DNA from: Bacteroidales bacterium
GTDB taxonomy: Bacteria; Bacteroidota; Bacteroidia; Bacteroidales; UBA932
Direction of reading: 5' to 3'
DNA: 64,000 nt
Assembly (NCBI GenBank): GCA_017959005.1
Contig: JAGDBO010000017.1
Coordinates: 62,001 to 126,000 of the forward strand
Below are positions 18,333-26,477 of the stretch, in pieces. The notes beneath the pieces were generated by a model. That model saw only the letters and a program-made list of their open reading frames with translations, did no database searches and was not told where the DNA came from. The position numbers were made by a program, and so were the translations under genes. Position 1 is the first letter of the stretch; the number at the start of each line of letters is the position of its first letter.

Positions 18333-18953
18333 TTACTTCTTCTCCTCTGCAGGTTTCTCTGCTGCGGAAGGAGCTGCCTCAGTAGTGGCTGCAGCAGCTG
18401 CTGCAACGGCGCGAGTGTGTTTAATCTCGCAAACCATAAGCTTCTTAGGAGAAGCAATCTTGCAACCCTCAACGTTAAGTTCGCCGGCGTAGATGGCTTT
18501 ACCTACTGAAAGATTGGTAATGTCTACATCTATCTGATCCGGAAGCTTATCCATAGGACCGCAAATCTTAACCTTTCTAACGCCTATTCTAAGACGTCCA
18601 CCCTGCTTAACACCCTCAGCATTACCAAAAATGTTTACAGGAACTGCTATCTCAACTGGCTTGCTCTCAGAAATTGCAAGGAAGTCAATGTGGATTGCGT
18701 TGTCTGTAATTGGGTCATACTGAGCATCGTGAAGAATGCAAGGATGAACCTCACCATTAAGCTCAATGTGAATGATATAAGACTTAGGGGTGTCAGTTAT
18801 CTTTTTGATATCTGAAAGTGGAATTGCGATATCCAGATGCTGGGTACCGTTTCCGTAAATGATGCAAGGAACGTTTCCTGCTCTGCGAATCTTCTTAAGA
18901 TCCTGCTTTGTGCCGATTGTTCTAGCCTCGGCCTTAAGTGTAATTGTCTGCAT
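18333..18953 (-). CDS. rplY: 50S ribosomal protein L25 (Ctc type)
   Basis: L25 binds 5S rRNA. The 206-residue protein is of the long Ctc type: an N-terminal L25 domain (KAEARTIGTKQDLKKIRRAG) and a beta-rich C-terminal domain (KPVEIAVPVNIFGNAEGVKQ). A low-complexity Ala-rich tail (VAAAAAATTEAAPSAAEKP) ends the protein. Two stem-loops lie in its 5' leader, and its promoter overlaps that of the divergent rubrerythrin gene. Confidence 0.94.
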   Translation of the reverse strand: MQTITLKAEARTIGTKQDLKKIRRAGNVPCIIYGNGTQHLDIAIPLSDIKKITDTPKSYIIHIELNGEVHPCILHDAQYDPITDNAIHIDFLAISESKPVEIAVPVNIFGNAEGVKQGGRLRIGVRKVKICGPMDKLPDQIDVDITNLSVGKAIYAGELNVEGCKIASPKKLMVCEIKHTRAVAAAAAATTEAAPSAAEKPAEEKK

Positions 18954-18978
18954 TTTAATACTTTTTAAGTGTTACTCA

Positions 18979-19026
18979 GTCCGGACTTTCCGGACCCCAT
19001 TGCACCGAGTCCAAACCCGTTGGACT
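18979..19026 (-). promoter_or_regulatory. two stem-loops in the rplY leader
   Basis: In mRNA order the leader holds AGTCCAA/TTGGACT (19026-19008, 7 bp, five-base loop) and then GTCCGG/CCGGAC (18995-18979, 6 bp, five-base loop), ending 25 nt before the start codon. Both stems contain the core GTCC/GGAC. The place suggests a ribosomal-protein leader that could bind L25 for autoregulation; this is inference. Confidence 0.5.
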
Positions 19027-19036
19027 TTTAGCGGCG

Positions 19037-19066
19037 CAAATATAGAAATTAAATTGGGATTACAAA
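19037..19066 (-). promoter_or_regulatory. rplY promoter
   Basis: On the minus strand TTTG (19066-19063) and TATATTTG (19044-19037) are 18 bp apart, one or two bases shorter than the usual spacer. The predicted start near 19030 gives a leader of about 80 nt that contains the two stem-loops. Confidence 0.55.
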
Positions 19067-19083
19067 AAATTAGCTTATCTTTG
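19053..19083 (+). promoter_or_regulatory. rubrerythrin promoter
   Basis: ATTG (19053-19056) and TATCTTTG (19076-19083) are 19 bp apart, a near-match to TTTG/TAnnTTTG. It lies 22 bp before the start codon and physically overlaps the divergent rplY promoter, so the two may compete. Confidence 0.55.
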
Positions 19084-19105
19084 TTAAGCACCAAAACAGA
19101 CAATT

Positions 19106-19657
19106 ATGGTTAAGAAATTCAGATGTACAGTATGTGGATATATCCACGAAGGCAATGAGGCTCCAGAGAGATGCCCTCAGTGCAAAGCTCCTAGGGAGAA
19201 ATTCGTAGAGGTAGCTGCAGAGGCTAACAAAGGATGGGCAGACGAGCACGTTATTGGCGTAGCAAAGGGTTGCGATCCTGAAATCTGGGAGGGCCTTAAG
19301 GCTAACTTTATGGGTGAATGTACAGAGGTTGGTATGTATCTGGCTATGAGCCGCCAGGCAGACCGCGAGGGTTACCCGGAGGTTGCAGACGCTTTCCGCA
19401 GATATGCCTTTGAAGAGGCAGATCACGCTGCAAGATTCTGCGAACTCATTGGCGAGATGGTATGGGATACCAAGACCAACCTTGAGAAGAGAATTGAGGC
19501 TGAAAGAGGCGCTTGCGAGGGCAAGAAGAGAATTGCCACCAAAGCAAAGCAGCTCAATCTGGACGCCATTCATGACACCGTTCACGAGATGTGCAAAGAC
19601 GAGGCACGTCACGGACAGGGCTTTGAGGGTCTGTACAACAGACTCTTTAAGAAATAG
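19106..19657 (+). CDS. reverse rubrerythrin (rubredoxin N-terminal)
   Basis: The 183-residue protein starts with a rubredoxin-type iron site ([10 protein letters not shown]...CPQCKAP; four Cys) and continues with a ferritin-like di-iron four-helix bundle ([44 protein letters not shown]). The rubredoxin domain is at the N terminus, as in the reverse rubrerythrin of clostridia, which acts as NADH-dependent peroxidase in anaerobes. A role in peroxide detoxification is therefore likely. Its stop abuts the convergent peptidase gene. Confidence 0.92.
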   Translation: MVKKFRCTVCGYIHEGNEAPERCPQCKAPREKFVEVAAEANKGWADEHVIGVAKGCDPEIWEGLKANFMGECTEVGMYLAMSRQADREGYPEVADAFRRYAFEEADHAARFCELIGEMVWDTKTNLEKRIEAERGACEGKKRIATKAKQLNLDAIHDTVHEMCKDEARHGQGFEGLYNRLFKK

Positions 19658-20914
19658 TTATTCTGCTGCAGGTAGAATCATCTGCACAGCTTGATTCCAA
19701 TCGTATTTCTGGTAATAGCTGTCCAGCGTAGTGTTTGCAGGCTTTGGAATGTAAGTTCCCAGACCTGAAAACTTGGCCGGATCTATTACCAGATCTATTA
19801 TTTTGCCGGTTGTATACTTGGCGGTTACCGCCTTCTCCAACGCTGCGGTAAATGGAGCCGTCTCAGTAGCACCGCAAAGGTTTACCATAAAATCATTCAA
19901 ATCCCAGAACCAGTGCCTGTCATAACGGAAGTAGCGCTGAATATTGTTCAAATCTACTGAAGGAATAGCATCTCTGTGTGCTGCAAAGAGTTTTTTGGCC
20001 TCCGCTGCAACTTCCGTCAGTTCAGATGTTTTGACCGTTGCAATCGTAACTGAGTGAAAATCTCCTGTTTTAGAGTTGTAGTAATCAAAGATATTCTTTG
20101 CAATGCCGTTATAGTCAAACGCGCACATCTTCTCAACAACCGTTGAGTAAGGGTATCCGTCCGTAAGTATCTCAGCCGCAGAGGCTATGAAGTAATCACA
20201 GTAATTCCTGAGCTGATAAGCCACCTCAATGTCACCCATAAGGCAGGCATCAAAGGCTATGAAGTTAAAGTGCATTTCCGCCGCCTTAATTGCCTCCTCA
20301 ATATCAAAGATGCTCATCTCCACACCCTTCTCCTCACCAAAAGACTTGACCATATGCTTATAAGGATCTACGCCCCCCGGAGCAGGTGCCCAAGGATAAC
20401 GTCTGAAGGTCTCTCCCTCTTTTGGAGCAGATGATTCTACCGTATTGTAGTAACCAACAGGAAGCCAACCTGTTCCGTGAGACCACATTACCAACGCCCA
20501 CTCGTTGGCAGGAGTCATGGTCTTTGCAATCTTAAGCACGGAAGTCAAAGCATTCTTGGTGCAGGAGTTCATATAACCGAACCGGTAAATGGTATCCGTG
20601 CAGACCTTTCCGCCCTCATCCTTGTAAACGTTTACAAGCAGCGGAAGGGTATCCTTCATTGCGTAAGTTTCCAGATTGAAATTGTTGCAGTAGAGAAGAA
20701 GATTTCCGTCAGATGGAACATATCCGTTAACTATCTTCTTAATGTTTAAAGCGGCATCTGCAAAAAGGTTGTTATTGCTTGCAAAATAGAAGAGTATGGT
20801 CTTTGCCTTTGTAGGAAAGACGGGCTCTTTAGGGGTAACTTTTGAGCAGGAGAGCAGTGCAAAGAGTGAAAGAATGCAGAGCGCAGCAGCCGTGTTAAAA
20901 AAAATCTTCCTCAT
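19658..20914 (-). CDS. clostripain-family (C11) cysteine peptidase lipoprotein
   Basis: From the ATG at 20914 the protein has 418 residues; an in-frame upstream start exists, but this one gives a standard lipoprotein signal (LCILSLFALLSC). The peptidase C11 core is visible: KTILFYFASNNNL, the catalytic-His segment WALVMWSHGTGW, and the catalytic-Cys segment FNFIAFDACLMGDIEVAYQL. Members are secreted peptidases, usually cleaving after Lys or Arg. It is probably anchored in the periplasm or on the surface and is monocistronic. Confidence 0.88.
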   Translation of the reverse strand: MRKIFFNTAAALCILSLFALLSCSKVTPKEPVFPTKAKTILFYFASNNNLFADAALNIKKIVNGYVPSDGNLLLYCNNFNLETYAMKDTLPLLVNVYKDEGGKVCTDTIYRFGYMNSCTKNALTSVLKIAKTMTPANEWALVMWSHGTGWLPVGYYNTVESSAPKEGETFRRYPWAPAPGGVDPYKHMVKSFGEEKGVEMSIFDIEEAIKAAEMHFNFIAFDACLMGDIEVAYQLRNYCDYFIASAAEILTDGYPYSTVVEKMCAFDYNGIAKNIFDYYNSKTGDFHSVTIATVKTSELTEVAAEAKKLFAAHRDAIPSVDLNNIQRYFRYDRHWFWDLNDFMVNLCGATETAPFTAALEKAVTAKYTTGKIIDLVIDPAKFSGLGTYIPKPANTTLDSYYQKYDWNQAVQMILPAAE

Positions 20915-20979
20915 AACCAGAGACAAAATTACAATTTTTTGGTTTAACAAAATACGGACCGCATCTGCTACTTATTTAT

Positions 20980-20987
20980 TAAATTTG
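20980..20987 (+). promoter_or_regulatory. candidate -7 element upstream of holin-like gene
   Basis: TAAATTTG matches TAnnTTTG 42 bp before the start at 21030. No TTTG is seen at the correct distance upstream. Confidence 0.35.
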
Positions 20988-21029
20988 TCTCAGATAGCCC
21001 CAAAGGCATAACCTGCAAACCTTATAATT

Positions 21030-21680
21030 ATGGAAAATAAAAAAACGACCCCATCCCCGGAAGAGTCAATAGGCTCATCAGTAAGACAATACGTCAATAT
21101 GCAGATAGACCGCTTTGCGCTCAAAGGAGCGGAAAAGATGTCCTGGTTCACCAACAAAGTGATTGTCACGTTGATTTTCATTGTCTCCGCCATGGTTCTA
21201 TTCCTTTTGCTCTGTTTTGCCCTCTCCTACTTCTTTGGAGAATTGCTGGGCAGCACCGCTTTGGGCTTTCTCTGTACCGCCGGTATTGTCCTGATAGTCA
21301 TATTGATTGTCTTCCTTCTGCGCAAGAAGCTATTTGCCAACCAGATGGCCAGGATGTACACCAAGCTGTTGCTTGGAGATGAGGGAGTAAAAAATATGGA
21401 TGAACTCAAGGTTAAAGAGCAGATTATTGAGGCAAGGATTGAGAGCAAGGAGGAGGTAATTGTGGCTGAATACCACGCCTTTAAGGGAATGATCAATCCA
21501 AAGAACTGGATAAACTCAATAAAGGAGCACTTCACAGGAAAGAGAGCAGCAAAGGAGGAAGAACAAGAGCACACCGCTCACACCGCTCATACAGAGGCAA
21601 AAACAGCCGCCCATTCAACAAAAAAGAGTGAAAGCTCATCTCACAAAAAGGGCGAAAACTATCAGGAAAATCAATGGTAA
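21030..21680 (+). CDS. holin-superfamily-III-like membrane protein
   Basis: The 216-residue protein has two long membrane helices (VIVTLIFIVSAMVLFLLLCF; ALGFLCTAGIVLIVILIVFL) flanked by an N-terminal amphipathic segment and followed by a charged C-terminal half ending in Ser/His/Lys-rich low complexity (EHTAHTAHTEAKTAAHSTKK). The layout fits the chromosomal phage-holin or Holin-X-like family common in Bacteroidota. There are no phage genes nearby, so it is not evidence of a prophage. Function is unknown. It runs directly into the DPP III gene. Confidence 0.6.
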   Translation: MENKKTTPSPEESIGSSVRQYVNMQIDRFALKGAEKMSWFTNKVIVTLIFIVSAMVLFLLLCFALSYFFGELLGSTALGFLCTAGIVLIVILIVFLLRKKLFANQMARMYTKLLLGDEGVKNMDELKVKEQIIEARIESKEEVIVAEYHAFKGMINPKNWINSIKEHFTGKRAAKEEEQEHTAHTAHTEAKTAAHSTKKSESSSHKKGENYQENQW

Positions 21681-21691
21681 AAAAGAACAAT

Positions 21692-23704
21692 ATGAAAAGT
21701 TTTAAAGTAATGATTATGATTTCAATGGCAGCTCTGGCAATGGCAGGTTGCTCTAACGATAAAAAAGAGAATGCAGACGAGAAGTTCACCTACATTGTAG
21801 ACGAGTTTGCAGACTTGCAGATTTTAAGATATCAGATTCCGGATTGGGACTCTCTGAGTTTCAACAACAAAGCCTTCCTCTACTACACATCTGAGGCGGC
21901 AAAATGCGGAAGAGACATTATGTTTGACCAGATGGGAAAATACAACCTTCAGATCCGCAAGATGTTGGAGAAAATCATTGAGTGTAAGAAGATTGAGCAG
22001 AAGGGAGAGGAGTGGGAGAAGTTCCTGGTTTACGCCAAGAGAGTCTTCTTCTCCAACGGTATCTACCACCACTATGCAGAGGAGAAATTCATTCCTGAGT
22101 GCTCGTTTGACTACTTCAAATCTCTGATGGAAAAGAGCGGCCAGGGAGAGCTTTGCAAAGAGTTGCTTGGAGTAATCTTTGATCCTAATATTCTGCCTTT
22201 TAGAAGATGCAATGATACCCGCTTGGACCTTGTCAGCAACTCCGCTGTAAACTTCTATGAGGGCAACCTTACAGATGCTCTTGTTAATGATTTTTATGAG
22301 AAGATGGAAGACCCTAAAGATCCTCATCCAATCTCCTATGGCCTTAACAGCAAGCTGGTTATGAAGGAAGACGGCACCATTGAGGAGCAGGTTTGGAAAG
22401 TGGGAGGTCTTTACTCCAAATCTATCGAGAAGATTATAGAGAATCTGGAGAAGGCAAAGGAGTTTGCAGAGACAGAGGGGCAGAAAAAGACCATTGAGCT
22501 GCTTGTAAAGTACTATACCACAGGTGATCTCAGAGATTGGGATGCATACAACATTCAGTGGGTGAATGATGGTGCTAAGGTTGTGGATTTCACCAACGGC
22601 TTCATTGAGGATTATGATGACCCGCTGGGAAGAAAGGCTACCTGGGAGGGAATTGCCAACTTCAAGGACCTTGCAGCCAGCCGCCGTACAGAGGCTATAA
22701 GTTCTGAGGCTCAGTGGTTTGAAGATAACTCTCCGGTAGACAAGCGCTTTAAGAAGGAGAACGTTAAGGGTGTAAGTGCAAAGGTTATCAACGTTACCGC
22801 ACTGGGCGGAGCCTGCTACCCTTCCACCCCTATCGGAATCAACCTCCCTAACGCCAACTGGATTAGAAAGGAGTACGGCTCCAAGTCTGTGACCATCAAC
22901 AACATCACAGAGGCTTACGATAAGGCTGCAGATGAGATGCCTAAGAGCATACTTACAGAGTTCGCCTGGGATCAGGATGAGATTGACATGTGCAAAAAGT
23001 ACGGCGTAATCACAGACAACCTTCACACAGACCTTCACGAGTGCCTCGGACACGCTTCAGGTCAGCTGCTTAAGGGCGTGAAGGAGAACGCATTAAAGGA
23101 GTTCAACTCCGCTCTTGAGGAGGCTAGAGCAGACCTCTTTGCTCTCTACTATCTTGCAGATCCTAAGCTTTTTGAGATGGGTCTGGTGCCTGACAAGGAT
23201 GCCTACAAGGCTGAGTATATGAGTTATATCCGCAACGGTCTCTTCACACAGTTCACCAGAATTGAACTTGGCAAAAAGAACACCGAGGCCCACATGCAGG
23301 ATCGTAAACTCATAGCTGAGTGGGTGTTTGAGAAGGGTGCAAAGGATAACGTCATTGAGAAGAGAACCAGAGATGGCAAGACCTACTTTGTAATCAATGA
23401 CTTTGAAAAACTCCGCTCTCTCTTTGGAGAACTTCTTAAAGAGATTCAGAGAATCAAGTCTGAGGGAGATTACAAAGCCGGTAAGAAACTCATTGAAACT
23501 TACGCAGTTGACATAGACCCTACCCTCCACAAAGAGGTGCTTGAGCGCTACGCCGCCCTCAATCTCAAACCTTACAAGGGCTTCATCAACCCGGATATTG
23601 TTCCGGTTGTAGAGAAGGGTAAAGTTGTTGACTACAAGGTTGTTTACAACAACGATTACCTCAAGCAGATGCTTGAGTACGGCAAAAAGTATTCATTTGA
23701 ATAG
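21692..23704 (+). CDS. dipeptidyl peptidase III family lipoprotein
   Basis: The protein (670 residues from the ATG at 21692; an in-frame ATG at 21674 overlaps the previous gene by 7 bp) has a lipoprotein signal ending LAMAGCSN. It carries the DPP III zinc site HECLGH at about residues 449-454, with EEARADLFALYYL supplying the third ligand. DPP III removes dipeptides from the N termini of peptides; the lipobox places this one in the periplasm or on the surface. It resembles Bacteroides DPP III as I recall it. The stop overlaps the ybaK start by one base. Confidence 0.93.
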   Translation: MKSFKVMIMISMAALAMAGCSNDKKENADEKFTYIVDEFADLQILRYQIPDWDSLSFNNKAFLYYTSEAAKCGRDIMFDQMGKYNLQIRKMLEKIIECKKIEQKGEEWEKFLVYAKRVFFSNGIYHHYAEEKFIPECSFDYFKSLMEKSGQGELCKELLGVIFDPNILPFRRCNDTRLDLVSNSAVNFYEGNLTDALVNDFYEKMEDPKDPHPISYGLNSKLVMKEDGTIEEQVWKVGGLYSKSIEKIIENLEKAKEFAETEGQKKTIELLVKYYTTGDLRDWDAYNIQWVNDGAKVVDFTNGFIEDYDDPLGRKATWEGIANFKDLAASRRTEAISSEAQWFEDNSPVDKRFKKENVKGVSAKVINVTALGGACYPSTPIGINLPNANWIRKEYGSKSVTINNITEAYDKAADEMPKSILTEFAWDQDEIDMCKKYGVITDNLHTDLHECLGHASGQLLKGVKENALKEFNSALEEARADLFALYYLADPKLFEMGLVPDKDAYKAEYMSYIRNGLFTQFTRIELGKKNTEAHMQDRKLIAEWVFEKGAKDNVIEKRTRDGKTYFVINDFEKLRSLFGELLKEIQRIKSEGDYKAGKKLIETYAVDIDPTLHKEVLERYAALNLKPYKGFINPDIVPVVEKGKVVDYKVVYNNDYLKQMLEYGKKYSFE

Positions 23705-24177
23705 TGAAGATTCAAAAAACAAACGCAGCGAGAATCCTGGACAGAGAGAAGATCCCCTACACACTGATACCCTATCAGGTGGATGAGGAACATCTGGATG
23801 CAATCCACGTATCAGAGCAGTTGGGTGAAGATTGCAGTACCGTATTCAAAACCCTGGTACTCAAGGGAGACCGCACAGGATTCTTCGTTTGCGTTGTGCC
23901 TGCAGATAAAGAGATAGACCTCAAGATGGCCGCCAAAGCCTCCGGCAACAAGAGCTGCAACCTTATCCACATGAAAGAGTTGCTCCCCACAACCGGCTAC
24001 ATCAGAGGCGGTTGCTCCCCTATCGGCATGAAGAAACAGTTCCCCACTTTCATCCACTCCACCTGCCTAACCAAAGAGTTTATCTACGTCAGCGCCGGCA
24101 TCCGCGGCCTTCAATTCCGCATCACCCCACAGCACCTCCTCCTCGCCACCCACGCCACCCCTTGCCCGCTCTTCTAG
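23704..24177 (+). CDS. ybaK: Cys-tRNA(Pro)/Cys-tRNA(Cys) deacylase
   Basis: YbaK hydrolyses mischarged Cys-tRNA(Pro). The 157-residue protein fits the family: NAARILDREKIPYTLIPYQV, VFKTLVLKGDRTGFFVCVVP, and the glycine-rich segment YIRGGCSPIGMKKQFP with the conserved GxxS/CP core. The start codon is GTG and overlaps the TAG stop of the DPP III gene (TAGTG), so translation may be coupled. It converges with the exonuclease gene 8 bp away. Confidence 0.92.
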   Translation: MKIQKTNAARILDREKIPYTLIPYQVDEEHLDAIHVSEQLGEDCSTVFKTLVLKGDRTGFFVCVVPADKEIDLKMAAKASGNKSCNLIHMKELLPTTGYIRGGCSPIGMKKQFPTFIHSTCLTKEFIYVSAGIRGLQFRITPQHLLLATHATPCPLF

Positions 24178-24185
24178 CCCCCTGG

Positions 24186-24677
24186 CTAGAGAAGCTCCAA
24201 GGCAATGTATGCACAGGCTTCAGCATCTGCCAGTGCATGATGGTGATTATTAAGGTTGTAACCGCAGGCAGAGGCTACAGTGTGAAGTTGATGGTTTGAC
24301 AAATGAGGAAGCATTTTTCTTGCGGCTGCAAGAGTGTCAAAAAACTCATAATCCGGGTAATCCATCTGATAGACTCTAAAAACTGCTTTAAGACATCCCT
24401 CATCAAACATCTTATTATGAGCCACTAACGGCAGCCCTTCAATCATAGGCTCTATCTTTGCCCAAACATGCGGGAATACAGGTGCATCATCAGTATCCTC
24501 ACAGCAAAGACCATGAACTTGTGAGCACCAAAAGTTGTAATAGTTTGGTTCTGGCTGAATTAGAGAGTAGAAAGAATCTACAATCTCTCCATCACGTACT
24601 ATAACAACACCAACAGAGCACACTGAAGAGCGCTCATTATTAGCAGTTTCAAAGTCTATTGCAGCAAAATTTTTCAT
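24186..24677 (-). CDS. DnaQ-like 3'-5' exonuclease (DEDDh)
   Basis: The 163-residue protein has the exonuclease fold with AAIDFETAN (Asp8, Glu10), PLVAHNKMFDEGCLK with the third acidic residue, and HHALADAEACAYI with the His and last Asp. It lacks the tau-binding extension of the polymerase III epsilon subunit and is short, so it is likely a stand-alone repair or RNA-processing exonuclease. It is monocistronic, 65 bp from alkD. Confidence 0.88.
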   Translation of the reverse strand: MKNFAAIDFETANNERSSVCSVGVVIVRDGEIVDSFYSLIQPEPNYYNFWCSQVHGLCCEDTDDAPVFPHVWAKIEPMIEGLPLVAHNKMFDEGCLKAVFRVYQMDYPDYEFFDTLAAARKMLPHLSNHQLHTVASACGYNLNNHHHALADAEACAYIALELL

Positions 24678-24742
24678 TTCATCGTCTTAATTGCAACTCC
24701 TAGTTCATTTACGGAACTGCAAGTTAATATGGCACTTACGCT

Positions 24743-25552
24743 TTACGTAACTTCCATGTAATGCTGGCGTTGGGCGGGGGTGAGTTTCTCGATGGCGTAA
24801 CGGAGCATGGTACGGGGCATGGAGGAGCCGTGGAGGTCCAAAAAGGCAAGGAGTGCCTTCTCGTCTTTCTTGCCGGCTTCTCTGAGCAGCCACCCTACCG
24901 CCTTGTGAATCAGGTCATGAGGATGGTCGAGAAGTATGAGGGCAATGTTGAAAGTGTCCTGGGTTTCTCCGCCTCTGATGAAGGCCATTGTGGAGACCAT
25001 CCCTATTCTCTGTTCCCACAGGGTTTTACCATTCTTTGCAAGATCATAGAGGAGTTTGCGGTCTTTGTTTTTGAGGTACTCACCAAGAAGTTTGTAGCAG
25101 GAGAGGTCCACAAGGTCCCAGTTGTTAATGTACTTTGTGTGTGAGAGATAGAACGCCACCGTTTCCTTCTGAACCACAGTTGCTCTTCCGTCATTAGTCC
25201 TCTTTGTTGTTGAATCTTTTGATATTGAAGTGCATCCTTTTTGAGAAGTTACTAAGGAGCAATCCTTGGCAAAAGCTGAATCTACTTTGGCGTGGGAAAA
25301 AATTTCCACCAGGCAGAGCAGCGCCGCCAGCCTAACTTCATGGTACTCAGAGGTTATGCACTCCTCAAGGTTTTCCCATGTGACCTCCTGCCAGCACTCC
25401 TTTACAACGGAGCGCGTCACTGGCACTTTGATTCCCAGGAACTTATCTCCATAGCCATACTCCCCTTTCCCTGTCTTAAAGAAGCGCATAAGCCCTTCCA
25501 CCTGGTTCTCATCTCTCTGAGCCATCATCCTTGTGAGCAAAACATTTTTCAT
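24743..25552 (-). CDS. DNA alkylation repair protein (AlkD-like) with an insert
   Basis: The protein (269 residues from the ATG at 25552) is built of HEAT-like helical repeats and has the AlkD core HTKYINNWDLVD, with Trp135 and Asp139 at the places used by AlkD glycosylases to remove cationic alkyl bases. The open frame runs to 25771, but that extension only translates the 52-bp repeat array. Residues 90-121 (for example KGCTSISKDSTTKRTNDG) form an insert rich in Lys, Ser and Thr that typical AlkD proteins lack. Confidence 0.88.
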   Translation of the reverse strand: MKNVLLTRMMAQRDENQVEGLMRFFKTGKGEYGYGDKFLGIKVPVTRSVVKECWQEVTWENLEECITSEYHEVRLAALLCLVEIFSHAKVDSAFAKDCSLVTSQKGCTSISKDSTTKRTNDGRATVVQKETVAFYLSHTKYINNWDLVDLSCYKLLGEYLKNKDRKLLYDLAKNGKTLWEQRIGMVSTMAFIRGGETQDTFNIALILLDHPHDLIHKAVGWLLREAGKKDEKALLAFLDLHGSSMPRTMLRYAIEKLTPAQRQHYMEVT

Positions 25553-25630
25553 ACAACAAAGATAAACGTCATAGGCAAAACGTGCAAGGTGTCCCACTTC
25601 CAGCACCACCTTACACACTTCCATAGGTAA

Positions 25631-25720
25631 AGTGTTCCCAGCGTCCCAAAAACACGGACACCGGGAACGAAAAAGGGGCAAAAGTGTTCCCAGCGTCCCT
25701 AAATCACGGACACCGGGAAC
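25631..25720 (+). repeat. 52-bp palindromic repeat array A (two units)
   Basis: Two units start at 25631 and 25683 (AGTGTTCCCAGCGTCCC) and repeat with an exact 52-bp period; the second lacks its spacer. Each unit holds an imperfect inverted repeat, GTTCCCAGCGTCC and GGACACCGGGAAC, with a nine-base loop, joined by the spacer GAAAAAGGGGCAAA. The same unit forms array B at 27065-27252 in the same orientation. It lies upstream of alkD and of the sigma-factor gene. Confidence 0.85.
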
Positions 25721-25950
25721 GGTCAAAGTAAAAATCATATAATGAGAAGACATCACCTGGCATGCCCCCAAAACCCATGCAACGCTAAGCGCTCATAGTC
25801 AGTCATATACGCAACCGCCTCTCCTCAAAAACCGCACCAGGCAAACCAACAATTCGCTGATTTCCAAACACATCCGTTGCACGGGAACTTAGCCCGTCTA
25901 ATGCCCTTCTCCAAAACTTAAGGGGGTTTTCAAAAAAAAGTGGAACTTTG
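25721..25950. other. gene-poor stretch before the sigma-factor promoter
   Basis: No coding region is supported here. The only notable element is CGTCTAATG at 25895-25903, which duplicates the -10-like core found in the ECF promoter downstream (25973-25981), but without a matching -35 element. Confidence 0.5.
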
Positions 25951-25977
25951 TGTAGTTTTTAGAGTTGTTCTGCGTCT
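25951..25977 (+). promoter_or_regulatory. ECF-type promoter, likely autoregulated
   Basis: TGTAGTTTTT (25951-25960) and CGTCT (25973-25977) with 17 bp between TGTAG and CGTCT resemble the TGTAAC / CGTC promoters found in front of ECF sigma genes in Bacteroidota. The element is 27 bp before the sigma-factor start, which suggests that the sigma factor controls its own operon. Confidence 0.55.
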
Positions 25978-26004
25978 AATGGGCAGAAACAAACAAGACA
26001 GACA

Positions 26005-26475
26005 ATGACAGAAAGAGAATTTGAAAAGATGATTAGAGAGCATAAGGGGACAATTTACACTGTCTGCTATATGTTCTCGCAGGACAAAGATGAGGTGGCA
26101 GACCTCTTCCAGGAGATTCTGATAAATCTGTGGAAAGGATCCGGAACTTTCCGCGGGGAGAGCTCTCTGAACTCCTGGATCTGGAGGGTGTCTTTAAACA
26201 CCTGCATCTCATCTGACCGCAAAAAGAGAGTCAGACCAAAGACCGAGCCTCTCTCAATGAACATCAACCTGTTTGAGGACAAAGATCCGGCAACCATTCA
26301 GGCCACAATGCTCAAAGAGAGAATCAGCAAGCTTGGACCGTTTGACAGAGCAATCGTACTGCTATGGCTGGAAAACCTTAGCTACGAGGAGATTGGACAA
26401 ATCATCGGAATCAGTTCCAAGAACGTCTCAGTCCGTCTTGTCAGAATTAAAGAACAACTTAAAAACATGAAGTGA
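26005..26475 (+). CDS. ECF-type RNA polymerase sigma factor
   Basis: The 156-residue protein has sigma region 2 (VCYMFSQDKDEVADLFQEIL, then FRGESSLNSWIWRVSLNTCI) and region 4 with a helix-turn-helix (LWLENLSYEEIGQIIGISSK). It has no long linker or region 1, as usual for ECF factors. The next gene starts within 3 bp of the stop and encodes a membrane protein that may be its regulator. The operon is bracketed by two arrays of the same 52-bp repeat. The regulon is unknown. Confidence 0.92.
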   Translation: MTEREFEKMIREHKGTIYTVCYMFSQDKDEVADLFQEILINLWKGSGTFRGESSLNSWIWRVSLNTCISSDRKKRVRPKTEPLSMNINLFEDKDPATIQATMLKERISKLGPFDRAIVLLWLENLSYEEIGQIIGISSKNVSVRLVRIKEQLKNMK

Positions 26476-26477
26476 TT

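Noticed and set aside
21030..21680. Prophage signal from a holin-like protein
   Set aside because: No other phage genes are present; this holin-like family is common on Bacteroidota chromosomes.
25553..25771. N-terminal extension of the AlkD reading frame
   Set aside because: It only translates the 52-bp repeat array and flanking DNA; AlkD similarity begins after the ATG at 25552.
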